Source: an uncultured Rhodopila sp.
GTDB taxonomy: Bacteria; Pseudomonadota; Alphaproteobacteria; Acetobacterales; Acetobacteraceae
NCBI RefSeq assembly: GCF_903915725.1
Contig: NZ_CAIWTY010000064.1
Span: 26,614 to 90,613, forward strand
DNA length: 64,000 nt
Direction of reading: 5' to 3'
Each line of letters starts with the position of its first letter. The first letter of the stretch is position 1. Below, piece after piece: positions 18,689 to 27,596 of this stretch. Both the position numbers and the translations under genes were made by a program. The notes under the pieces were generated by a model. That model was given only the letters and a program-made list of their open reading frames with translations. It searched no databases and had not been told where the DNA came from.

Positions 18689-19569
18689 GCAGTACAGACC
18701 AGGCCCTGGTTTTTCGCGCCGTGGAGCGGCGGCGCAGCGCCGTCGCGGCGTTTGTCCGCACGCTGCCGCCGGGAGTGGCCGTCGCGGCGCTGGTGATCGT
18801 CTTGTTCGTCGCGGCGGCGGCAGCACCCGGCCATCTGCAAACCCACAACCCGTTTCGCACCGATCTGTATGCGACGCTCCAGCCGCCGTCATTGGCGCAT
18901 CTGTTCGGAACCGACCAGTCGGGCCGCGACCTGTTCTCGCGGGTCGTCGAGGGCACGCGTCAGTCGCTGACCATCGGCATCGGCGCCACCGGCCTCAGCC
19001 TGTCCATTGCCCTGCTGCTCGGGGTAACCGCCGGTCTCGCGGGCGGCGCGGTGGACGCCGCGATCAGCCGGTTTCTGGAGGTGCTGTTCGCCTTTCCGAA
19101 CCTGTTCCTGGCGCTGCTGTTCGTCACCGTGTTCGCGGCGACCCCCGCCACGCTGGTGATCGCCGTGGGGATCGGCACCGCGCCCGGCTACGCGCGCATG
19201 ATTCGCGGCCAGTTTCTCTCGGTCAAGCGTGCCGGATACGTGGAGGCGGCCCGCACGCTCGGGCATTCCTATGGCCGCGTCGTGCGCCAGCACATTTTTC
19301 CCAATGCGATGCGCCCGCTGGTGGTGATGATCACGCTCGGTCTCGGGCAGTCGATCGTCTGGGCGTCCGGCCTGGCCTTTCTCGGCCTCGGCGTCGCGCC
19401 GCCCTCGCCCGAATGGGGTGCGCTGCTCGATGCGGGCCGCCACTACGTGACCCGCGCCTGGTGGCTGGAAGTGATGCCCGGGCTGGCCATTATCGCCTTT
19501 GCGCTATCCGCCACCGTCGTCAGCCGCCACCTGCAGGATCGCCTGGAAGGCCGCGTCCATGCCGGCTGA
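18685..19569 (+). CDS. ABC transporter permease, DppC type
   Basis: 294 residues. The N-terminal cytoplasmic stretch and first helix (VAVAALVIVLFVAAAAA), then HLFGTDQSGRDLFSRVVEGTR and the EAA-type loop ARTLGHSYGRVV, identify the DppC partner. It overlaps the DppB-type gene by four bases and the fused ATPase by eleven. Confidence 0.92.
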   Translation: MSSTDQALVFRAVERRRSAVAAFVRTLPPGVAVAALVIVLFVAAAAAPGHLQTHNPFRTDLYATLQPPSLAHLFGTDQSGRDLFSRVVEGTRQSLTIGIGATGLSLSIALLLGVTAGLAGGAVDAAISRFLEVLFAFPNLFLALLFVTVFAATPATLVIAVGIGTAPGYARMIRGQFLSVKRAGYVEAARTLGHSYGRVVRQHIFPNAMRPLVVMITLGLGQSIVWASGLAFLGLGVAPPSPEWGALLDAGRHYVTRAWWLEVMPGLAIIAFALSATVVSRHLQDRLEGRVHAG

Positions 19570-21208
19570 CGGCGTTCCGCTGCTGAAGGTCGAGGACCTG
19601 CGCGTTTCGTTCGGCCGGGACGAACCGAGGGGAACGGTGGTGAAGGGCGTGTCCTTCACGCTGCACCCGGGACGCTGCCTGGGGATCGTCGGCGAATCCG
19701 GCTCCGGCAAAAGCGTCACCGCCCGCAGCATTGTCGGCCTGGCCGGCCTCGGCGGCTTCGTCCACGCGAAAACCATCGCCTTCAACGGACACAGTCTCAT
19801 CGGCCAGGCCGATCGGCAGTGGCGGCGGATTCGCGGGCGGCATATCGGGTATATTCTGCAGGATGCGCTCACCTCGCTCGACCAGTTGCGCAGCGTCGGC
19901 CGCGAGGTGGGTGAGGGGCTTGAATTGCACGGCGTGACCCGCTCCGCCGCCGAGCGGGATGCGCGCGTGGTGGAGCTGCTGACCAGTGTCGGCCTGCCGG
20001 ACCCGGCCATCAAGGCGCGCCAATTGCCGAGCGAGCTGTCCGGGGGCCAGCGGCAGCGGGCGCTGATCGCTTCGGCCCTGGCGCTCGATCCCGAACTGCT
20101 GATCGCCGACGAGCCGACGACCGCGCTGGACGTGACCGTTCAGGCGCAGGTGCTCGACCTGCTGGAGCAAACCAAGGCGCGCGGCAAGGCGCTGATCCTG
20201 ATCAGCCACGACCTTGCCGTGGTCTCGCGTATGGCCGACGAGGTCATCGTCATGTGCAACGGAGACGTGGTCGAGCAAGGCCCCGCGGCCGAGATCTTCG
20301 CCCGTCCGCGGCACGGCTACACGCGCCGGCTGATCGATGCGATTCCCTCCGCGCATCGCCGGGGCAGCCGGCTGGCGCCCGCCAGCGCGCCGCGCCTGCG
20401 GGTCGCTGAGGAGGTTCGGCCGGAAGCGGTTGCGTCCGGGCCGCTGCTGGAGGCGAGCGGTCTGGTCAAGCGGTTCCGGGGACCCGACAAGATCCTCCGC
20501 ACCGCCGTCGCCGGCGTGTCTTTCGCTTTGGCCCAAGGCGAGACGCTGGGCATCGTCGGCGAATCCGGGTCCGGCAAATCGACGGTCGCGCGCATCGTCA
20601 TGGCGCTGGAGGAGCCCGACGAAGGCTATGTCAGGCTGAACGGCCTGCCCTGGACCGGCATTGCCGAGCGCGAGCGCCGGGCGCGCCGCCGCTTCATCGC
20701 CATGGTCTACCAGGACCCGCTGTCGTCCTTCGATCCGCGCTGGACCATCGAGCGGATCATCGCCGACGCGATCCCCGACACCGAGGCCCATCGGCCCGGC
20801 CGGGTGAGCGAACTGCTCAATCTGGTCAGCCTTCCGGCTTCGCACCGAGGGCGCCGCGCGCTCGATCTGTCGGGCGGGCAACGCCAGCGTGTGGCGGTGG
20901 CGCGGGCCGTCGCCTCGCGGCCGAACGTCATTGTCTGCGACGAGCCGGTCTCCGCACTGGATGTCTCGGTGCAGGCGCAGATCCTCGACCTGCTGGGCGA
21001 TCTCAAGCGCGAACTGGGCGTCAGTTACCTGTTCATTTCGCACGATCTGGGGGTGGTTCACCACGTCAGCGACCGCGTGCTGGTCATGAGCGGCGGCGAG
21101 GTGGTGGAAAGCAGCGAGGCCGACGACGTTTTCCTGGCCCCGCGCCATCCCTATTCGCGCACGCTGCTCGCGGCCGTGCCGCGCCTGCCGATCGCCCCCG
21201 CCGCCTGA
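19559..21208 (+). CDS. Fused dual ATP-binding protein (DppD-DppF in one chain)
   Basis: 549 residues from the ATG at 19559, inside the end of the permease gene. It holds two complete ABC ATPases. The first has Walker A GESGSGKS at 45-52 and LSGGQRQRALIAS; the second has Walker A GESGSGKS near residue 335 and LSGGQRQRVAVARA. Each has a Walker B ([18 protein letters not shown]) and switch His. In most Dpp operons these are separate genes, as they are in the other Dpp operon of this window (27597-29526). The fused form resembles GsiA/YejF. It energises the 16095-19569 permease pair. Confidence 0.92.
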   Translation: MPADGVPLLKVEDLRVSFGRDEPRGTVVKGVSFTLHPGRCLGIVGESGSGKSVTARSIVGLAGLGGFVHAKTIAFNGHSLIGQADRQWRRIRGRHIGYILQDALTSLDQLRSVGREVGEGLELHGVTRSAAERDARVVELLTSVGLPDPAIKARQLPSELSGGQRQRALIASALALDPELLIADEPTTALDVTVQAQVLDLLEQTKARGKALILISHDLAVVSRMADEVIVMCNGDVVEQGPAAEIFARPRHGYTRRLIDAIPSAHRRGSRLAPASAPRLRVAEEVRPEAVASGPLLEASGLVKRFRGPDKILRTAVAGVSFALAQGETLGIVGESGSGKSTVARIVMALEEPDEGYVRLNGLPWTGIAERERRARRRFIAMVYQDPLSSFDPRWTIERIIADAIPDTEAHRPGRVSELLNLVSLPASHRGRRALDLSGGQRQRVAVARAVASRPNVIVCDEPVSALDVSVQAQILDLLGDLKRELGVSYLFISHDLGVVHHVSDRVLVMSGGEVVESSEADDVFLAPRHPYSRTLLAAVPRLPIAPAA

Positions 21209-21227
21209 TGCTTTGAAGGATCGTAAC

Positions 21228-22610
21228 ATGCCGGAATTGATCTTCAACGCCTTCGTCATGAACACCGTGTCCCACATCCAGCACGGATTGTGGCGGCACC
21301 CGGCGGCGCGGCAGCACGATTTCAACGACGTGCGGGTCTGGATCGACCTGGCGAAAACGCTGGAAGCCGGGTTGTTCGACGCGATCTTCTTCGCCGACGT
21401 GGTCGGGCTTTACGGGCCGCTGCACGGCGACTACGCGGTGAATGCGCGCGAGGGGTTGCAGATTCCGAACAATGACCCGTCGATCCTGCTCGCGGCGCTG
21501 GCCACCCATACGGAGCATCTGGGCCTGGCGCTGACCAGTTCGGTGTTGCAGGCGCATCCGTTCGAGTTCGCCCGCCGCGCCTCCACGCTCGATCACATTT
21601 CCAACGGGCGGCTCGCCTGGAACATCGTTACTTCGACGCAGGAGAATGCGGCGCGGAACTTCGGCTTCGAGCGGCTGGTGGAACATGATACGCGCTACGA
21701 CTGGGCGGGCGAGTATGTCGATGTCGTCTACAAGCTGTGGGAAGGCTCCTGGGATGACGGCGCGCTGCTGCGGGACAAAACGAGCGGCGTGTTCTCCGAC
21801 GCGTCGCGCATTCACAAGATCAACCATGCGGGCAAGCGCTACCGGGTGGAGGGTCCGCATTTGCCCTCGCCTTCGCCGCAGCGCACGCCGTTTTTGTTCC
21901 AGGCGGGGTCCTCGCCCGCCGGGCGGCGATTCGCCGCGGCCAACGCCGAGGGCCAGTTCATTTCCACGCCGAATCCGCGTGTCGCGGCCGAACTGATCGC
22001 CGAGACCCGGGCGCTGGCGCGCGGCTTCGGGCGGCGCGATGAGGATATCAAGTTCCTGCAAGGCTTTGCCTTCGTCATCGGCTCCACCGAAGAAGAGGCG
22101 AAGCGCCGGGAAGCCGAATACGATGCGTTCGTCAGCATCGACGGCTTCCTGGCCCATTCCAACCTTGGCGTCTCGCAGGATACGGGCGAGCCCTATCCGG
22201 CCGATACGAAGCTGGCCGATATTCAGACCAACGGCGGGCGCAGCCATATCGAATGGCTGCGCAAGGCCCGGCCCGACCGCGAGCCGACGGTGGGCGACCT
22301 GGCGCGCCTCGTCGCGCGCCGCCATCCCCGGCTGGTTGGCACGCCGGAGAGCATCGCCGATGAGCTGGAAACCTGGCAGCAGGCCGGGATTGACGGGGTC
22401 AACCTGATCAACTGGTTCATTCCCGGCTCCTACGAGGAGTTCAACCTGTATCTGCTGCCGGAATTGCAGAAGCGCGGCCTTGCCAAGCGCGCGTATCGCC
22501 CCGGCACGCTGCGGGAGAAGATTTTCGGGTCGCCTCGCCTGCCTGATCGCCACCCCGCGAGCCGCTATCGCGGTGCGTTCGCGGCGCCATCGGTGGCGGC
22601 GGCTGAGTGA
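21228..22610 (+). CDS. DszA-like FMN-dependent monooxygenase
   Basis: 460 residues from the ATG at 21228, 19 bp after the ATPase stop with GAAGGA upstream. The barrel motifs ISNGRLAWNIVTSTQENAAR, EHDTRYDWAGEYVDVV and FLFQAGSSPAGRRFAA are those of the NtaA/SnaA/DszA family. QAGSSPAGRRFA is especially close to the QAGLSPRGRRFA of DszA (dibenzothiophene-sulfone monooxygenase). As last gene of the 14741 operon it would oxidise whatever the Dpp-type transporter imports. It is one of three near-complete long-form paralogs here. Confidence 0.88.
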   Translation: MPELIFNAFVMNTVSHIQHGLWRHPAARQHDFNDVRVWIDLAKTLEAGLFDAIFFADVVGLYGPLHGDYAVNAREGLQIPNNDPSILLAALATHTEHLGLALTSSVLQAHPFEFARRASTLDHISNGRLAWNIVTSTQENAARNFGFERLVEHDTRYDWAGEYVDVVYKLWEGSWDDGALLRDKTSGVFSDASRIHKINHAGKRYRVEGPHLPSPSPQRTPFLFQAGSSPAGRRFAAANAEGQFISTPNPRVAAELIAETRALARGFGRRDEDIKFLQGFAFVIGSTEEEAKRREAEYDAFVSIDGFLAHSNLGVSQDTGEPYPADTKLADIQTNGGRSHIEWLRKARPDREPTVGDLARLVARRHPRLVGTPESIADELETWQQAGIDGVNLINWFIPGSYEEFNLYLLPELQKRGLAKRAYRPGTLREKIFGSPRLPDRHPASRYRGAFAAPSVAAAE

Positions 22611-22819
22611 GGCGGGCGGGCGCTGGCACGAAGGCGCATGCATGTCCGGTTGCAGAACGTTATCCATGCGACCGGTTTTGTCGCAAGGTCCGGCGTCAAT
22701 ACACGCCCAAGCCGACTCCGTATGGTCATGCGAGGCCGTAAGACGGCATATTCCCCATTGTCCGGAAGTTTAATTCCCACTATCGGTCCGGCAATCCGCG
22801 TTCGGATAGGAGGAATGCC

Positions 22820-23842
22820 GTGATCAGTCTCAACCGCCGCAAGGCAATCGCCCTGGCTGCCGGCGCTGCCGCGTTCTCCGCCAACCGCGCCCGCGCGCTG
22901 GAGACCCCGGCCGTCGTCCGCATCGGCTACCTAACCGCACCACGGGCATGGACCATCGGGAAAACCGATGGCAGTTACGATAAGGCGCTCGGCACCAAAG
23001 TCGAATGGGTTCCCTTCCCGTCGGGCGGTCCCGGATTGACGCTTCTGGCTGCGAAACAGATCGACTTCGCCATCTTCGGCAACACCCCGATCGCCGCGGG
23101 ATTGTCCCGCAAGCTGCCGATCGAGATCATCGGCTCGCCCGAGATCGTCGCGACAAGCGAACGGCTGATTGCGAAGCCGGGCATCGCCAGCATCAAGGAC
23201 CTGGAAGGAAAGCGCGTCGCCGTCGCGCCGTCCTCCACCATGGCGTTCGCGCTGGAGGCGGCGATCCGAATCAACAAGCTCGACGGCAACTCGATCAAGC
23301 GCCTGCCGCTGAGCCAGCCTGACACGATCGCGGCGTGGCGGCGGGGCGACATCGACGCGACCTACATCAACGGCCCGTTCTGGGGCGAACTGCTGGCCGC
23401 GGGAGGCAGGCAACTGTTGGTCTCGGCGGATCTGCGGCCGTCCGGTGTCTTCGTCTGGAACAGCGCCGTCGTGCACAAGGATTTCGCCGACAGCTACCCG
23501 GAATCGGTGGTGGCATGGCTGCGCACCGTGCAGGCGCAGATCGATCGTTACAAAGCCGATCGGGATGGGGTCGCGCAGGAACTGGCGAAGGCGTACGCTG
23601 CGCCGTTCGAAGCGGTGCGCGATACGCTTGCCGGGCTGGATTATCCCACGTTCCAGGAGCAGCTCGGGCCGGGCTACTGGAGCAACTCGGTGGCGTCGGG
23701 CCGGACCGCGCCGCTGGTAAAGGCGCTCGACGGCGTCGCCCGGTATCTTGCCGAAACGGGCGAGATCAAGCGTGACGGGATACCCGAGTCCTTCGCGACG
23801 ACGGTGAATTACGATCTTCTGAACAGGGCGTTCCCGGGCTGA
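22820..23842 (+). CDS. ABC transporter substrate-binding protein, SsuA type
   Basis: 340 residues starting at a GTG (22820) placed six bases after a perfect AGGAGG (22808-22813); the ATG just inside at 22815 is in another frame and hits a stop at once. A Tat-like signal (SLNRRKAIALAAGAAAFSA) is followed by SsuA-type sequence: FGNTPIAAGLSRKLPIEIIG, LEGKRVAVAPSSTMAF and RRGDIDATYINGPFWGELL. It begins a second Ssu-type transporter. The 208 bp gap before it shows no clear promoter. Confidence 0.9.
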   Translation: MISLNRRKAIALAAGAAAFSANRARALETPAVVRIGYLTAPRAWTIGKTDGSYDKALGTKVEWVPFPSGGPGLTLLAAKQIDFAIFGNTPIAAGLSRKLPIEIIGSPEIVATSERLIAKPGIASIKDLEGKRVAVAPSSTMAFALEAAIRINKLDGNSIKRLPLSQPDTIAAWRRGDIDATYINGPFWGELLAAGGRQLLVSADLRPSGVFVWNSAVVHKDFADSYPESVVAWLRTVQAQIDRYKADRDGVAQELAKAYAAPFEAVRDTLAGLDYPTFQEQLGPGYWSNSVASGRTAPLVKALDGVARYLAETGEIKRDGIPESFATTVNYDLLNRAFPG

Positions 23843-24618
23843 CCGAGGCTGCGACCCTGCGCCGCATAGCACTGGGCGTCGCTTCGGTTTCGGGCCTGCT
23901 GCTGGCGTGGGAACTGGCGGGACGGTTCGGTCTGGTGGATCCGCTGTTCCTGCCGGCGCCGAGCGAGATACTGGATACCGCTGTTGATCTCGTCCGAAAC
24001 GGATACCGCGGATCGCCGTTATGGATGCATGTCGGAATCAGCGTCGGCCGGGCGATGCTTGCGTTCGTCCTCGCCGTCATTGCCGGCATTCCCCTTGGCG
24101 TAATGATCGGCCTGTCGCCAATCGTTGCCGGACTGATTGATCCGTTCGTGCAATTCCTGCGGCCGTTGCCGAAACTCGCGCTAATTCCCCTGGTCATCCT
24201 GTGGTTCGGCATCGGCGAATTTTCCAAAGTGTTCCTGATTTTCCTGTCCGCGTCGCTCAGCATCGTCGTGGGTTCGGCCGCCGCGGTTGCCAATGTGCGG
24301 CGCCAGCAGCTTCGGGCGGGCAGGGCGCTCGGGGCACATGGTTTCGCCCTGTTCCGTCACGTGATGCTGCCGCTGATGGCGCCGGAGCTGTTCGTGACCG
24401 TGCGCCTGTCGCTGGGCATAGGCTGGACCACGTTGATTGCCGCCGAAATGATCGCCGCGGACTCCGGATTGGGCTGGATGTCGGTGAACGCCGCGGCCTA
24501 TCTGCGCACCGATATCGTCATGCTGGGCATCGTATTGCTCGGACTGACCGGCTACGCGCTCGACCTCGCGATCGTCGGGTTGCAGCGCTGGATCACGCCC
24601 TGGGCCGGACGGGGCTGA
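23839..24618 (+). CDS. ABC transporter permease, SsuC type, apparently starting at CTG
   Basis: From 23935 a GTG could start translation, but that would remove the first membrane helix. The frame is open upstream and encodes LRRIALGVASVSGLLLAWEL, exactly the expected first helix of an SsuC permease. No ATG, GTG or TTG occurs in frame between the upstream stop at 23773 and 23935. The best remaining start is CTG at 23839. It forms a CTGA overlap with the stop of the binding-protein gene and has AGGG about 11 bases upstream. The protein is then about 259 residues with the usual EAA-loop region (RAGRALGAHGFALFRHVM). Confidence 0.8.
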   Translation: MTEAATLRRIALGVASVSGLLLAWELAGRFGLVDPLFLPAPSEILDTAVDLVRNGYRGSPLWMHVGISVGRAMLAFVLAVIAGIPLGVMIGLSPIVAGLIDPFVQFLRPLPKLALIPLVILWFGIGEFSKVFLIFLSASLSIVVGSAAAVANVRRQQLRAGRALGAHGFALFRHVMLPLMAPELFVTVRLSLGIGWTTLIAAEMIAADSGLGWMSVNAAAYLRTDIVMLGIVLLGLTGYALDLAIVGLQRWITPWAGRG

Positions 24619-24621
24619 CCC

Positions 24622-25464
24622 GTGCCGCTGATCCAGATCCAGGGTGTCGGCAAGACCTTTCGCGACGCCCGCGGTCGGCGGGAAACCGTGGCGCTGGAGG
24701 ATGTTTCGCTGACCGTTGAAGAAGGCGAATTCGTCTGCCTGCTCGGTCCGAGCGGTTGCGGCAAGTCCACGGTCCTGGACCTGCTGGCGGGCTTCGAAAC
24801 GCCGACCGAGGGCCGGGTTCTTATTGCTGGAAAGCCGCCGGGGCGTCCGGGACCGGACCGCGGCGTGGTGTTCCAGGATGCTTCGCTGTTTCCCTGGCTG
24901 TCGGTGACCGACAACATCACGTTCGCCCCTCGGTTGGCCGGCGTGGCGCCGTCCATCTACCGCGCCCGCGCGGCGGAGCTGATCGCGAAGATGGGGCTGG
25001 GGGGATTCGAACGCCACGCGACCTGGGAACTTTCCGGCGGAATGCGGCAGCGTGTGGCGATCGCCCGGGCCTGGATTTCCAACCCCGGCCTGCTGCTGAT
25101 GGATGAGCCGTTCGGTGCGCTGGATGCGCAGACGCGGCTGGAGATGCAGGAGACCCTGCTGGCAGCCCGCGAACTGACGCAATCCACCGTCCTGTTCGTC
25201 ACCCACGACATCGAGGAATCCCTGTTCCTGGCCGATCGGCTGGCGATCATGAGCAGGCGGCCGGGCCGCATCACGGCAAACGTTCCGATCGCGTTTCCCC
25301 GCCCGCGCCGCTACGAGGCATTGATCGCGGACCCCGGATTCGGCCGGCTCAAGCGCGACATCGTCAGACTGCTGCGCCAGGAGATCGACGCCGATCGGCC
25401 GGGCGACAGCCGAGGCGGCGGCGCCGGAGAGTGGGCGCGTCGGGCGACCGCGTCACGGCGCTAA
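24622..25464 (+). CDS. ABC transporter ATP-binding protein, SsuB/TauB type
   Basis: 280 residues from the GTG at 24622, three bases after the permease stop. It has Walker A GPSGCGKST, signature [16 protein letters not shown], Walker B LLLMDEPFGALD and THDIEESL. A Gly/Arg-rich tail of about 20 residues extends past the usual end. It completes the second Ssu-type transporter and is followed by the NifX-like gene. Confidence 0.92.
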   Translation: MPLIQIQGVGKTFRDARGRRETVALEDVSLTVEEGEFVCLLGPSGCGKSTVLDLLAGFETPTEGRVLIAGKPPGRPGPDRGVVFQDASLFPWLSVTDNITFAPRLAGVAPSIYRARAAELIAKMGLGGFERHATWELSGGMRQRVAIARAWISNPGLLLMDEPFGALDAQTRLEMQETLLAARELTQSTVLFVTHDIEESLFLADRLAIMSRRPGRITANVPIAFPRPRRYEALIADPGFGRLKRDIVRLLRQEIDADRPGDSRGGGAGEWARRATASRR

Positions 25465-25574
25465 CGGCGTTCGAACTGCCGAAACAGCTTGTCCTGCGCC
25501 ATATACCGAAGATAAAACGTGGAATGGCTCGCGCGGACGGCGCGGGCCTTGTCGCCGCCGGGAGGATTGGAGGG

Positions 25575-25934
25575 ATGGCCGTGAGAGTTGCAGTCGCCAG
25601 TGGAACCGGCGTCGCGGTGGACGAACATTTCGGACACGCCACCCGTTTCGAGATCTGGGAACTGGCTGAAGGCGCGCCGCGCCTCGTTGAAGTGCGCCGC
25701 AACACGCCCGCCTGCGGTGCGGGCTGGCAGCCCGGTGCGGTCGATCCGATGGAGGCCTCCGCGCGGCTCGTCGCCGACTGCCGCGCCGTGCTGATCACGC
25801 AGATCGGCGATTGCGGCGTCGCCCGCCTGGAAGAGCAGAAAATCCTGCCGTTCGAAACGGACGACACCGTGGCCGACGCCCTGCGCCAACTGGCCGAACG
25901 CCCCGAACTGTTCGCGGACGGACAAGTCGCATGA
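25575..25934 (+). CDS. NifX/NifB-C-type cofactor-binding protein (dinitrogenase FeMo-co domain)
   Basis: 119 residues from the ATG at 25575 (AGGG directly upstream and GGAGG slightly further); the frame is open earlier, but upstream sequence is not conserved. The whole protein is one Nitro_FeMo-Co domain: VAVASGTGVAVDEHFGHATR at the start, Cys-containing NTPACGAGW in the middle and CRAVLITQIGDCG near residue 80. NifX, NafY and NifB C-terminal domains bind iron-sulfur cofactor precursors such as NifB-co. It sits at the end of an Ssu-type transporter operon, 31 kb from the nitrogenase-like genes, and may carry a cluster for them. A regulatory or unrelated role is possible. Confidence 0.82.
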   Translation: MAVRVAVASGTGVAVDEHFGHATRFEIWELAEGAPRLVEVRRNTPACGAGWQPGAVDPMEASARLVADCRAVLITQIGDCGVARLEEQKILPFETDDTVADALRQLAERPELFADGQVA

Positions 25935-26009
25935 GCGGCGCACCAACGCCGACCCCAGCGTGACCGGAGACATGGCGCCGCAGCGCGTGATGCGCGCCGG
26001 GGCAACCAG

Positions 26010-27581
26010 TCAACTGGTGAGGTAGACTCCGGCCAGGTTGCCGCTGATCCCGGTCGCGCCGGTGGTGAAATCAACCACCCGCCGGTTGTAGACTGTGGAT
26101 TGACGCACCGAAACGAGATTGACCCCCGGCAGATCACGCGAAACAATCTGCTGGAATGCGTCCAACTGGTCGTGCCGCCGTTGCGGATCCGCCTCCACGG
26201 CAGCGGCCTCCAGCAGACGATCCACCTCCGGATTGGAGTAGTGCGCGGCGTTGGTGAACGGCACGCTTTTGCGATAGCCCGCCGAGTGGAAGTATCGCTG
26301 CAGGCCGACCGTCGGATCGAACACGTTGGTCATGACGTGGTTGGTGAACTCAAAATCCCTGTCGGTATAAATTCGCTTCAGCCATGCGGCGAAATCCTGC
26401 GAGCGGATCGTTACGGCAATCCCGATCTTGGCAAGCGCCGGCTTGAGGTAGTCCGCGACACGCCGGTAACCGTCGCCATACGGGAAGTAATCGTGTGTCA
26501 GCCGCAGGCGGACGCCGTCCGGGCCGCGCTTGTATCCGGCCTCGTCCAACAGACGTTCCGCCTTCGCCAGATCGAACGGGTAACTTTCCACACTGGCATC
26601 GTAGAATTTCGGCAGCAGCGGGCTGACCGGACTCGGCGCCTCCAGGCCATAGCCGTACCATGCCGTCTGAAGGACGACCTTGCGGTTGATCGCGTAGGCA
26701 ATCGCCTGCCGCACCCGCAGATCGCGCAGCGCCGGATGATCCAGGTTGAATTCGATCCGGGTGGTTCCCGGAGTATATTCAAAGCCGCGATATTCGATCC
26801 CCAGCGTCGGCAGAGAGCCCAGCCGGGCGAGCTCGCTCAGCGGAATTTCCGCGGCCAGGTCGACATCGCCGGTTTCCAGCGCTGCGACACGCGCTGACGC
26901 GTCCGGAATGAACCGGACAACCAGCGTGTCGATGTAGGGACGCGGCTTGTCCCAGTAATCCGGATTGCGGACATAGACGGCATGACTACCCCGCACCCAC
27001 TCCCTGAAACGGTACGGACCCGTGCCGATTGGCGCGTTGTTGTTCGGGTTGGCGTCGGCCTGCGTGCCTTCGTAGATGTGGCGGGGGACGATCGGCGTCT
27101 CACCGCCGGCCAGGGCATATAACAGATACGGCGCCGGGTGCGACAACACCAGCACCGCGGTCAGCTTGTCGGGCGTCGAAATCTCGGTGACGTTGCTGAA
27201 CGTGTTGCGGCCCCGCGGATGCGACTGCTTCGCCAGCGCGATCGAAAACGCAACGTCAGCCGAGGTAAATTCCCCGCCGTCGTGCCACTTCACACCGGGC
27301 CGTAGGCGGAACGTATAGCGCAGGTTGTCCTCGCTGATCTGCCACTCCGTCGCAAGTTCCGGCCGTGGCGTCAGGTCGAAGTCGTAGGTGAGCAAGCCCT
27401 CGGTCACCTTTGAACTGACCGCAATGATCGGGCCGCCGGTCGTGTTGAAGCAGACAAGGCTCGTCGGTTCCGGCTCGATCATCAAGGTCAGCGTGCCACC
27501 CTGGCGCGGCGTCGCCGCACGCGCACCGGCGGCGGACACCATCCCAAGGCCAACGACAGTCTGGCGGCGAGTCAGAGTCAT
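26010..27581 (-). CDS. ABC transporter substrate-binding protein, family 5
   Basis: 523 residues with a signal MTLTRRQTVVGLGMVSAAGA that has an RR pair (Tat-like). Motifs TEGLLTYDFDLTPRPELATE and IGTGPYRFREWVRGS are family 5. It is paralogous along its length to the protein at 406. It is the last gene of a minus-strand operon with an SfnG-like monooxygenase and permeases and ATPases of a Dpp-type transporter, 15 bp after the ATPase stop. Confidence 0.9.
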   Translation of the reverse strand: MTLTRRQTVVGLGMVSAAGARAATPRQGGTLTLMIEPEPTSLVCFNTTGGPIIAVSSKVTEGLLTYDFDLTPRPELATEWQISEDNLRYTFRLRPGVKWHDGGEFTSADVAFSIALAKQSHPRGRNTFSNVTEISTPDKLTAVLVLSHPAPYLLYALAGGETPIVPRHIYEGTQADANPNNNAPIGTGPYRFREWVRGSHAVYVRNPDYWDKPRPYIDTLVVRFIPDASARVAALETGDVDLAAEIPLSELARLGSLPTLGIEYRGFEYTPGTTRIEFNLDHPALRDLRVRQAIAYAINRKVVLQTAWYGYGLEAPSPVSPLLPKFYDASVESYPFDLAKAERLLDEAGYKRGPDGVRLRLTHDYFPYGDGYRRVADYLKPALAKIGIAVTIRSQDFAAWLKRIYTDRDFEFTNHVMTNVFDPTVGLQRYFHSAGYRKSVPFTNAAHYSNPEVDRLLEAAAVEADPQRRHDQLDAFQQIVSRDLPGVNLVSVRQSTVYNRRVVDFTTGATGISGNLAGVYLTS

Positions 27582-27596
27582 GCGAAATGAAACCTT

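Noticed and set aside
19520..21325. A 601-codon open frame opposite the fused ATPase
   Set aside because: It is antisense to two complete ABC ATPase domains and shows no recognisable motif.
22622..22640. Possible sigma-54 promoter (TGGCACGAAGGCGCA)
   Set aside because: The -24 GG is followed by a poor -12 element with spacing one base too short, and no enhancer-binding regulator is nearby.
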